Positions 1-6,190 of a stretch of 13,564 nt of DNA are shown piece by piece. The notes under the pieces were generated by a model. It had not been told where the DNA came from. It did not search any database and saw nothing but the letters and a program-made list of their open reading frames with translations. Numbering within the stretch: position 1 is the stretch's first letter; every line of letters begins with the position of its first letter. This DNA comes from an uncultured Clostridia bacterium (GTDB taxonomy: Bacteria > Bacillota > Clostridia > Christensenellales > Borkfalkiaceae). The position numbers and the translations under genes are program-made. The DNA lies in NCBI GenBank assembly GCA_958419945.1, contig CATZIC010000052.1, forward strand, positions 1-13,564, given 5' to 3'.

Positions 1-1851
1 CTACTCCATGGGAATTTCAATGGTTACCGAAGTGCCTTCGTTAATAACGCTTGCGACCGTCATTTGGGCATGCATAAGTTCAAAACGCTTGCGTGTGTTC
101 TCAAGTCCTACGCCGAATTTTCCGTCGCAAAGGGAAAAGCCTTTGCCGTTATCGCTTACGGTGATAATTACAAAGCCGTTTTTTATTGCCGAAGAAAGTT
201 GGATGTAACCGTCCTTTTTTTCTCTTAGTCCGCCGTGCCTTACGGCGTTTTCGACAAGTGGCTGTATAGATAAAACGGGAACACGAAAGTCGGTAAATTC
301 TAAGTCGAGTAACAAAGTAAGTTTTCCGTTTGCGCGAAGATTTTCAAGTTCGAAATAATTCATTACGTTTTTAACTTCGTCTTCAAACGGAATTATATCC
401 TCGCCGTCGCTGTCGGTTACAAGCCGTAAATATTTGGCAAAGCGTTCAACCGCCTTATCGCCTTCTATAAGTCCATCACGATATCTCGACTGTATGGCAG
501 TAAGTGAATTGTAAATAAAGTGAGGCTTAATTTGGGCTTTTAAAGCTTGATTTTTGATTGTTGAAAGTTCGCATTCAAGTTCGCTTACACGCATTGCGAT
601 GCGGGCGGTCTTCGCTAATTTCCATAGCCAAACGCAGGCAAAGCATATAATTATGAACATGAGTTCAAAGGTAAATATGAATTCCGTTCCGAAAACCAAA
701 AGGCCGAGTGCGTCGGACAATTCGAAGAAAAACACGGAAATCAGTAGCATAAAAAGTATGCCGTAAACCGAGCGTTCGAAAAATTCCGATTTCGAAAACG
801 CAAGCGGAATAAGATATGTACATGCAGTTATAATCAACAAAAAGCCGAATATAGGCGCCAAAGGCGTTCCGTAAAATATCAATAACAAGACCGTCAAAAG
901 CACGGCTATGCACGATGTCACGACGACGTGCCATTTGTTTAGTTTTACGCCCGATCGGTTAAGGTGCAAAATAAGTAGAGGAAATGCTATTATAGCGGTG
1001 ATAAGCCCCATAATCATGGCGTCTTTTATGCCTAACTTAAACACGAAAAGCATGTCCCTGCTAGCTAGAAAATGCAAGTATAGCGCTATCATAAACAAAG
1101 GTACGGTGAAATCACGTTTAAATCTGAAAAATAGACAAGAAAGTATGCTGACCAAGACCGCAGCGGTGGTTATGCCGAGGGCAAAATAATTAATCGAGCG
1201 AAGCCCCGTTCCGTAAGAGTTTCCCGTTGAAGTTGCCGCTATCCATGGCGCAACGTTAAAACCGCCGTCATCGGTTGCGGAAAGTTCGATAACGATTTCA
1301 AGCGGACTGCCGTCCGTTAAGTATGGTATTTGCTCGTCTGTAGAGCCTGTTACTACGGTTTCGCTTTGATTTTTGGAAAGAATACCGCTGCGATAATTCA
1401 GTTTGCCGTTTATAAACACACGGTAAGCGCAGTTTGAATAATGCCGGTAAACTATTACGTTAATCCCCTTCTGCACGTTTTTTGCCACAATACGGTAAGA
1501 TGCGTACCCTGTTTTAGGCAAGCGCCCGTTACCGTAATTTTTGTAGGACCATACGTCCGGTAATTTTATCATTCCGTCAGGTCTGTCGTTTAAATTATCA
1601 GTTACAATCCATTTGCCGTAATAAAATTCCCATTCACCTGCTAAGTTACAAGCAACGTCGCGTGAAGGAATATCGATATCCGAAAAGTCAACTTCGGCAC
1701 GGTTTACGGACGGACTGTGATAAATTGCGTTGTAATTTCCGTTAAAAAGGAACAAACCCAATACAAACAATGATAGTACCCCGTAAATTACCACGCAGTA
1801 AATTACGGAAATTTTATTTGATAAATTCTTCTTACGTTTTAGTATAGCCAT
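1..1851 (-). CDS. Sensor histidine kinase, LytS/YehU type with 7TM (7TMR-DISM-like) sensor
   Basis: Membrane-bound kinase of the His_kinase/HATPase_c (LytS/YehU) class, expected to phosphorylate a response regulator. Numbering from the ATG at 1851 gives 616 residues. One N-terminal membrane helix (about 14-37) is followed by an extracytoplasmic domain of about 180 residues with a sugar-binding-like beta-sandwich look (LAGEWEFYYGKW). Then come roughly seven hydrophobic segments (about 220-412), a short coiled linker, the phosphoacceptor motif QIKPHFIYN (His444), an N box LVENAVRHG (Asn535), and G boxes DNGKGF and GVGLENT. The reading frame extends to a TTG at 1887, but that codon lies inside a likely promoter and has no Shine-Dalgarno, so the ATG at 1851 is preferred. 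The stop codon is at positions 1-3. No response regulator is in the window; it may lie just past the left edge. The ligand cannot be told. Confidence 0.88.
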   Translation of the reverse strand: MAILKRKKNLSNKISVIYCVVIYGVLSLFVLGLFLFNGNYNAIYHSPSVNRAEVDFSDIDIPSRDVACNLAGEWEFYYGKWIVTDNLNDRPDGMIKLPDVWSYKNYGNGRLPKTGYASYRIVAKNVQKGINVIVYRHYSNCAYRVFINGKLNYRSGILSKNQSETVVTGSTDEQIPYLTDGSPLEIVIELSATDDGGFNVAPWIAATSTGNSYGTGLRSINYFALGITTAAVLVSILSCLFFRFKRDFTVPLFMIALYLHFLASRDMLFVFKLGIKDAMIMGLITAIIAFPLLILHLNRSGVKLNKWHVVVTSCIAVLLTVLLLIFYGTPLAPIFGFLLIITACTYLIPLAFSKSEFFERSVYGILFMLLISVFFFELSDALGLLVFGTEFIFTFELMFIIICFACVWLWKLAKTARIAMRVSELECELSTIKNQALKAQIKPHFIYNSLTAIQSRYRDGLIEGDKAVERFAKYLRLVTDSDGEDIIPFEDEVKNVMNYFELENLRANGKLTLLLDLEFTDFRVPVLSIQPLVENAVRHGGLREKKDGYIQLSSAIKNGFVIITVSDNGKGFSLCDGKFGVGLENTRKRFELMHAQMTVASVINEGTSVTIEIPME

Positions 1852-1866
1852 AATAATCCAACTTAA

Positions 1867-1898
1867 ATTATAATAAAAGTGCGCCAAAAAAGTGCCAA
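1867..1898 (-). promoter_or_regulatory. Probable sigma-A promoter of the histidine kinase gene
   Basis: On the minus strand there is TTGGCA (1898-1893), 17 bases, then TATTAT (1875-1870). A TATAAT overlaps it at 1872-1867 but lies 20 bases from the -35. Transcription would start near 1863, giving a leader of only about 12 bases before the ATG at 1851. This is seen by eye only. It agrees with the upstream terminator at 1971-2004, which requires a separate promoter for this gene. Confidence 0.5.
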
Positions 1899-1902
1899 AA
1901 AA
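1883..1902. repeat. Two direct copies of GCCAAAAAA, 11 bp apart
   Basis: GCCAAAAAA occurs at 1883-1891 and again at 1894-1902, each preceded by GTGC or GTGCGC-like bases. The 11-bp period is close to one helical turn, and the upstream copy contains the -35 hexamer of the kinase promoter. It may be a regulator site or simply A-tract sequence. Confidence 0.3.
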
Positions 1903-1935
1903 CGGCTGTAATTAAAACCAAACCAAAAAAAATTC

Positions 1936-1950
1936 GATTATATTATAATC
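1936..1950. promoter_or_regulatory. 15-bp AT-rich dyad, possible operator
   Basis: GATTATA-T-TATAATC is a perfect inverted repeat with 7-bp arms about one base. It lies between the dfrA terminator and the kinase promoter, about 40 bp upstream of the -35. It is too AT-rich and tight to be an RNA hairpin of note. It could be a protein-binding site, or chance in an AT-rich spacer. Confidence 0.25.
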
Positions 1951-1970
1951 TCATATTCCGCAATTAAACT

Positions 1971-2004
1971 AAAAATAGCGGTTCTGTTTTGCCAAAAACC
2001 GCTA
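1971..2004 (-). terminator. Intrinsic terminator after dfrA
   Basis: TAGCGGTT (1976-1983) pairs with AACCGCTA (1997-2004) in an 8-bp perfect stem. On the minus strand the stem is followed at once by TTTTT (1975-1971), and no T-run follows on the plus strand. It therefore ends transcription coming from dfrA, 27 bases beyond that gene's stop codon. Confidence 0.8.
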
Positions 2005-2030
2005 TGAAGTAATAATCTATAAAAATGTGT

Positions 2031-2531
2031 TCAGAAAGACTTCGGGTCCAAGTTTTCGTACAAAACGAAACGAAAATCCGTACCGTCGCAAGTTTTCAGT
2101 TCCGATAAATAAGACTTTTTATAGCCGCCGATTTTATCCAGGTTTTCGAAAAACACGGTCGCCTCGCCGTCCGCATAGATTTCCGTAACGTACACGTTAC
2201 GGCAGTACGGAAGCATGGTTTTATAAAACATTCCACCGCCTATTACGAAAATATCGTCGTCATCGTACTTTTTTAGTTCGGAAAAAAGTTCCCCCAAGCT
2301 ATGTACGACACAGCAGTCCTCTCTTTCCACTTCATTTGGCGCAAGGACGATATTTACTCGGTTTTTAAGGGGTTTTTGCTCCGGAAATGACAACAAAGTG
2401 TTGTAACCCATGCAAACAACCTTGCTTTTGGTCATACGCCGAAAATACTTCATATCTTCGGGTATGGAAAACAAAAGTCCGTTATTTTTACCTATTCCCC
2501 AATTTTTATCTACGGCAACGATAAGATTCAT
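2031..2531 (-). CDS. dfrA: Dihydrofolate reductase with atypical cofactor-site residues
   Basis: Reduces dihydrofolate to tetrahydrofolate in the cytoplasm, recycling the dihydrofolate made by the thymidylate synthase encoded just upstream. The 166 residues match the usual 160-170. Visible motifs are IVAVDKNWGIGKNN at the N-terminus, the acidic catalytic residue Asp26 in IPEDMKYFR, Arg58 in PLKNRVNIVL, the glycine run VIGGG (96-100), and Thr117 in VTEI. The start ATG overlaps the thyA stop by one base (TAATG), with a GGAGG ribosome site at 2542-2546 inside the end of thyA, so translation is probably coupled. The usual G-R-x-T nucleotide-binding motif is GYNT here (42-45), and other positions that normally contact the NADPH 2'-phosphate are also replaced (see findings). 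The family assignment is firm. Confidence 0.95.
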   Translation of the reverse strand: MNLIVAVDKNWGIGKNNGLLFSIPEDMKYFRRMTKSKVVCMGYNTLLSFPEQKPLKNRVNIVLAPNEVEREDCCVVHSLGELFSELKKYDDDDIFVIGGGMFYKTMLPYCRNVYVTEIYADGEATVFFENLDKIGGYKKSYLSELKTCDGTDFRFVLYENLDPKSF

Positions 2532-3361
2532 TAAATGGCAACCTCCAACTTACAATCAAGAGGGGTAGATTTGTAATCTATAAGTTCGAAATCTTCGACC
2601 TTAAAATCGTAAAAATCGGTTACGTCGCGCTTTATAACCAGTTTAGGGGCGTCGTATTGCGGATTTAAGAACATTTTTTCAAGTGCCGGAATATGGCGGT
2701 CGTAAATATGCGCGTCGCTTATAACGTGCACGAGTTCGCCCGCCTTAAAACCGGTTACTTTTGCGAACATTATAAGTAAAACTGCGTACTGAACTACGTT
2801 CCAATTATTTGCGACAACCATATCGTTTGAACGCTGGTTAAGTATGCCGTTCAATTTATCGCCCGTTACGTTAAAGGTCATAGAGTATGCGCAAGGATAA
2901 AGGTGCATTTCGTTTAGGTCGGAAAAGTTATAAATGTTTGTCATTATCCTTCTCGAAGCAGGATTGTTTTTAAGATCGTATAAAACCCTATCTACCTGGT
3001 CGAAATCCCCTTCTTTATAGTGGTGCTTTACTGAAAGTTGATAGCCGTAAGCCTTTCCGATAGAACCGCTTTCGTCCGCCCAACTATCCCAGATATGACT
3101 GTTTAAATCATGTACGTTGTTGGATTTTTTCTGCCAAATCCACAAAAGTTCGTCTACGCACGACTTAAAAAAGGTTTTCCTTATCGTAAGAATGGGAAAT
3201 TCCTTTTGAAGATCGTAGCGGTTTACGATGCAAAACTTCTTTTTAGTGTGCGCGGGTGTGCCGTCGGCCCAATGAGGACGCACCTTTAAGTTTTCGTCGG
3301 TATAACCGTTTTCGAGAATGTCTTTGCAATTTTCTATAAATACTTTATCTGCGTAACTCAT
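2531..3361 (-). CDS. thyA: Thymidylate synthase (ThyA)
   Basis: Methylates dUMP to dTMP with methylenetetrahydrofolate, releasing dihydrofolate that the adjacent dfrA product recycles. At 276 residues it has normal ThyA length. Visible are the catalytic Cys157 in LYPCAYSMTF, the dUMP phosphate arginines RR at 137-138, the NQRSNDMVVANNWN segment with Arg177, Asp180 and Asn186, and the C-terminal DAHIYDRH motif (217-224). The residue after the catalytic Cys is Ala, where Escherichia coli ThyA has His; from memory this YPCAYS form is shared by a clostridial ThyA branch, so it is probably not a defect. An AAGGAAA ribosome site lies about 7 bases before the ATG. The gap to the upstream dehydrogenase gene is 17 bases. 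Confidence 0.96.
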   Translation of the reverse strand: MSYADKVFIENCKDILENGYTDENLKVRPHWADGTPAHTKKKFCIVNRYDLQKEFPILTIRKTFFKSCVDELLWIWQKKSNNVHDLNSHIWDSWADESGSIGKAYGYQLSVKHHYKEGDFDQVDRVLYDLKNNPASRRIMTNIYNFSDLNEMHLYPCAYSMTFNVTGDKLNGILNQRSNDMVVANNWNVVQYAVLLIMFAKVTGFKAGELVHVISDAHIYDRHIPALEKMFLNPQYDAPKLVIKRDVTDFYDFKVEDFELIDYKSTPLDCKLEVAI

Positions 3362-3378
3362 TGACTTTTTCCTTTATT

Positions 3379-4167
3379 TTAAAAATGATCTTTTTGTTTT
3401 TTCGAGAATTTTTTTGCAACTATTTTTGCCTTAAGCGAATACGGGGTGATTTTCGAAAAAAAGTAAACTATTTTATTGTATAGCCCCGGTATGCAATATT
3501 TTTTGTGCTTTTTTAAGGCTTTAAGTGCGGCTTTAACAACGTATTCCGGTGTCTTTGCGGAAAGTTTTCCGGTAAGCCCTTGCTTTTTTATGTCCTCTAC
3601 TATATCAGGTCTTGTAGGTACCGACCCCGGCATTAAAGTTGTAAAGTAAACGCCTTTTCCTTTATACTCATATCTTAATCCGTCGAAAAAATTGATAAGT
3701 GCGCATTTCGTTGCGGAGTACAAAGAAAAGTATGGCATAGGGGTTATTCCGCACATAGAGGAAACAGTCAATATTTCAAGGCCTTGTGTTTGCCTTTCCA
3801 AAACGAATTTCGTAACCGAAACGGTTGCGGTAAAATTGACGTTTATTTGAAACAATAACTTTTCCTGCGTGTAGTTTTCAAAACCCATCTGCGTGTCTAC
3901 ACCGGCAACGTTTATGAGACGAGAAATCTCAAAATCGTTATCTTTAATAAAGGAAAAAAACTTTTCTCTATCCGTTTGAAGGGATAAATCGGCAGCAAAG
4001 ATTTGTATCGAAACGCTGTTATTTAAAGCCGATAATTCATCTTTAAGCTTATTAAGTTTTTCCGGGCTTCTTCCTGTCAAAATCAAATTTTCGCCTAGTT
4101 TAGCGCACTGTTTTGAAAAGGCAGTTCCTATGCCTCCAGTCGCCCCCGTAATAATTACGTACTTCAT
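3379..4167 (-). CDS. Short-chain dehydrogenase/reductase of unknown substrate
   Basis: Classical SDR-fold NAD(P)-dependent oxidoreductase of 262 residues. The N-terminal dinucleotide motif TGATGGIG is at 7-14, an NAG-like INVAG is at 85-89 and Asn109 sits in QINVN. The catalytic Ser is at 136-137 (VSSM), with Tyr150 and Lys154 in YSATK. The last 40 or so residues are very basic (KKHKKYC, KKFSKKQKDHF) with a hydrophobic stretch (VYFFSKITPYSL), which may make it associate with the membrane. It lies 50 bases after sigK and 17 before thyA, with an AGGAA ribosome site. Nothing in its motifs links it to folate or sporulation. The family is certain; the substrate is unknown. Confidence 0.9.
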   Translation of the reverse strand: MKYVIITGATGGIGTAFSKQCAKLGENLILTGRSPEKLNKLKDELSALNNSVSIQIFAADLSLQTDREKFFSFIKDNDFEISRLINVAGVDTQMGFENYTQEKLLFQINVNFTATVSVTKFVLERQTQGLEILTVSSMCGITPMPYFSLYSATKCALINFFDGLRYEYKGKGVYFTTLMPGSVPTRPDIVEDIKKQGLTGKLSAKTPEYVVKAALKALKKHKKYCIPGLYNKIVYFFSKITPYSLKAKIVAKKFSKKQKDHF

Positions 4168-4217
4168 AATAATTCCTAAAATTAAAGATAAAATCTTATA
4201 TTTTAACGATTTTTATA

Positions 4218-4919
4218 TTATCCGATGAAGGTTTTTAAATAGGATTTATCCTTTCTTAAAGTTTCTATAACCTTCTTTTCTATTCTACTTACGTACGACC
4301 TTGAAATTTTCATTAAAGACGCAACTTCACGCTGTGGAAGCGGAACTCCGTTTTTAAGCCCGTAGCGTAAAACTATAATTTTAAATTCCCTATCCGTAAG
4401 TTTCCGTTTAAGATATTCAACTAAGGCTTTGTTGGTTGCTGACTTTTCAACCTTTTCGATAATCCCCTCGTCGCCGTCGGCAAGTAAATCCATTAGAGTG
4501 AGTTCGTTGCCGTCTTTGTCGGTTCCGACCACTTCGGATATCGAAACGTCGGCCTGACGCTTTTTATTGGAGCGAAGAAGCATCAAAATTTCATTTTCGA
4601 TACACCTAGCTGTATAGGTAGCAAGTTGGGTGCCTTTATCGGGCTCGAACGTAGAAATAGCTTTAACTAAACCAACCGTTCCTACGGAAATAAGATCGTC
4701 CATGTCCTCGGAGCCGTGATATTTTTTTGCTATGTGCGCCACAAGCCTTAAATTATGACTTATAAGTTTTTCTTTCGCCTTTTCGTCCCCGTTTTTATAG
4801 GCAATAAGGCAAAGCCTTTCCTCTTCTTTGGAAAGAGGCCTTGGGAATGTGTCGCCGCTAAATGCGGAGCAAAAGAAAATGCACTTTCCTATTATAAAAG
4901 CAATGAAATCAAAAAACAT
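4218..4919 (-). CDS. sigK: Sporulation sigma factor SigK with pro-sequence
   Basis: Sigma-70 family factor expected to direct late mother-cell gene expression during sporulation. The 233 residues start with a hydrophobic stretch (1-20, MFFDFIAFIIGKCIFFCSAF) that resembles the pro-sequence of Bacillus pro-sigma-K. The text FPRPLSKEEE (25-34) then aligns with the start of the mature factor, and by that alignment the SpoIVFB-type cleavage would fall near Ser18-Ala19. Region 2 spans about 54-122 (NLRLVAHIAKKY, DLISVGTVGLVKAI, LATYTARCIENEILM). Region 4 follows at about 170-224 with a helix-turn-helix ending SRSYVSRIEKK. The motifs TDKDGNELTLMDLL and RSYVSRIEK favour SigK over SigE. The gene is intact, with no skin-type insertion. 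Its start codon lies inside a hairpin (4917-4949). Confidence 0.9.
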   Translation of the reverse strand: MFFDFIAFIIGKCIFFCSAFSGDTFPRPLSKEEERLCLIAYKNGDEKAKEKLISHNLRLVAHIAKKYHGSEDMDDLISVGTVGLVKAISTFEPDKGTQLATYTARCIENEILMLLRSNKKRQADVSISEVVGTDKDGNELTLMDLLADGDEGIIEKVEKSATNKALVEYLKRKLTDREFKIIVLRYGLKNGVPLPQREVASLMKISRSYVSRIEKKVIETLRKDKSYLKTFIG

Positions 4920-4949
4920 AAATTTAACCGTCCCGAAGTTAAATTTATG
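4911..4949 (-). terminator. Terminator-like hairpin overlapping the sigK start codon
   Basis: CATAAATTTAAC (plus 4917-4928) and GTTAAATTTATG (4938-4949) form a perfect 12-bp inverted repeat about 9 bases. Read on the minus strand, the 3' arm ends with the sigK ATG and is followed at once by TTTTTT (4916-4911), which also encodes Phe2-Phe3. The stem has only two G-C pairs, so terminator strength is uncertain, but the layout is that of an intrinsic terminator for the trhP operon. In any readthrough mRNA it would bury the sigK start codon. A further AAATTTAT copy just upstream (4950-4957 region) could compete weakly for the same arm. Confidence 0.6.
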
Positions 4950-4968
4950 ATAAATTTCGACAGGTTAT
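4942..4968 (-). promoter_or_regulatory. Candidate sigma-E-type promoter for sigK
   Basis: On the minus strand ATA (4968-4966), 16 bases, then CATAAATT (4949-4942). This compares with the Bacillus sigma-E consensus ATA-N16-18-CATACAnT, from memory, matching the -35 core and six of eight -10 positions. Transcription would begin near 4935, about 15 bases before the ATG. In Bacillus sigK is transcribed by sigma-E with SpoIIID. A 9-of-10 match to the degenerate SpoIIID site (plus 4956-4965) lies in the spacer but is weak evidence. Confidence 0.4.
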
Positions 4969-4972
4969 TACG

Positions 4973-6190
4973 TTATTTTCTTAAAATATCCCCTTTTGAA
5001 AGAGGCAGATCGGTTTTAAGATACAGTTTTTGCTGTACGATTTTAGCGTCCGTAACCGTATCCCCGTTTTCGTCTCTTAGGTCTAAAACTTCGATAATCT
5101 TATTAAAAGCGGACGAAGGAGACAAAACTTCGAGCTTGTCGCCTAAAAAGAAACGATTTCTCATTTCTATTTCGGCAAAGCCTTTTTCGCTATCGTAATT
5201 TGTAACGACTGCAATAAAGGTTTTTTCGCCGACCGATTGAGAATCTTGGTAATTTACCGTTTCGTGATTATCGCCCATCATGTACGCCGTAGTAAAGGCA
5301 CGATGGTTGGTTTTTAATATTTCGCTTTCGAAAAGCGGGTTGTTCTTGTAGGTAGCACCAAGTCTTTCAAACTCGTCGATTGCCCGTCTGTAGGCGTTTA
5401 TTACGGTTGCAACGTAGTATTCGCTTTTCATTCTGCCTTCGATTTTTAATGAAGAAACGCCTGCATCGTACAATTTATCAAGATAAGAAATCATATTTAA
5501 ATCCTTACTGTTAAGGATATAAGTGCCCTTTTCGTCCTCTGTAATATCGTAAAATTCGCCGTCGGAATTCTTTTCACGCAAAGAATAATTCCACCTGCAG
5601 GCTTGTACGCACTGACCTCTGTTAGAAGAACGGTTGGCGAAATAATCGGACAAAAGGCACCTTCCGCTATATGAAATGCACATGGCGCCGTGGCAAAAGG
5701 TTTCTATTTCAACGTTGTCGGGAAGATAATCTCTGATTTCCTTTATATCGCTTAAACTTAATTCTCTCGCTAAAATTATCCTTTTTGCGCCGCATTCCGC
5801 CCAAAATGAAGCGGAATACTTGTTAAGGGTATTTGCCTGCGTGGAAATATGTATAGGAAGGCTTGGCGCGACCTTTCTTGCAAGCATAATAATGCCCGGA
5901 TCGGAAACGATAGCTCCGTCCACTTTAATGCTTTCAAGGTATTTAAGATAAGTTTCGATAATGCAAAAATCCGCATTACGAGCGAAAATATTAACAGTTA
6001 CGTAAACTTTTTTATTTTCTTTATGAGCTAGTTTTACGGCAAGCGACAATTCGTCGTCGTCAAAATTATCGGAAAATGAGCGGAGAGATAGATTTTTTCC
6101 GCCCAAATAAACCGCATCTGCACCAAAGTATAGCGCCGTTTTTAATTTGCTGATATTACCCGCAGGGGCAAGTAATTCGAAATTCTTCAT
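4973..6190 (-). CDS. trhP: tRNA uridine-34 hydroxylation protein TrhP (U32 family)
   Basis: Member of the U32 family, often labelled collagenase-like protease. Members next to a TrmR-type methyltransferase are known to make 5-hydroxyuridine at tRNA position 34 using prephenate. Its 405 residues begin with FELLAPAGN and ADAVYLGG (U32 N-terminal barrel), with HISTQANTLN at about 114-123. The U32 signature E-T-F-C-H-G-A-M-C...G-R-C-L-L-S runs from 163 to 181. Cysteines 166, 171, 178, 194 and 198 cluster here, suitable for an iron-sulfur site. A beta-rich C-terminal domain follows. The start overlaps trmR by four bases (ATGA) with no clear ribosome site, so translation is probably coupled. Bacillus has two paralogues (TrhP1, TrhP2); only one is here, and a second could be elsewhere. 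Confidence 0.85.
   Translation of the reverse strand: MKNFELLAPAGNISKLKTALYFGADAVYLGGKNLSLRSFSDNFDDDELSLAVKLAHKENKKVYVTVNIFARNADFCIIETYLKYLESIKVDGAIVSDPGIIMLARKVAPSLPIHISTQANTLNKYSASFWAECGAKRIILARELSLSDIKEIRDYLPDNVEIETFCHGAMCISYSGRCLLSDYFANRSSNRGQCVQACRWNYSLREKNSDGEFYDITEDEKGTYILNSKDLNMISYLDKLYDAGVSSLKIEGRMKSEYYVATVINAYRRAIDEFERLGATYKNNPLFESEILKTNHRAFTTAYMMGDNHETVNYQDSQSVGEKTFIAVVTNYDSEKGFAEIEMRNRFFLGDKLEVLSPSSAFNKIIEVLDLRDENGDTVTDAKIVQQKLYLKTDLPLSKGDILRK

Noticed and set aside
1852..1887. Longer kinase start at TTG 1887
   Set aside because: It overlaps the likely promoter, has no Shine-Dalgarno, and adds residues ahead of a normal positively charged start (MAILKRKK).
4218..4919. Assignment as SigE or SigG/SigF instead of SigK
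   Set aside because: The short hydrophobic pro-sequence, FPRPLS, TDKDGNELTLMDLL and RSYVSRIEK text match SigK best, and no SpoIIGA-like gene is adjacent as for SigE.
4755..5198. 147-codon plus-strand open frame spanning the trhP-sigK junction
   Set aside because: It is antisense to two well-supported genes and its composition is that of a frame shadow. The junction is better explained by the hairpin and promoter.
4973..6190. Function as a secreted collagenase or peptidase
   Set aside because: There is no signal peptide, it is coupled to a tRNA methyltransferase gene, and it has the cysteine cluster of the TrhP/RlhA group.
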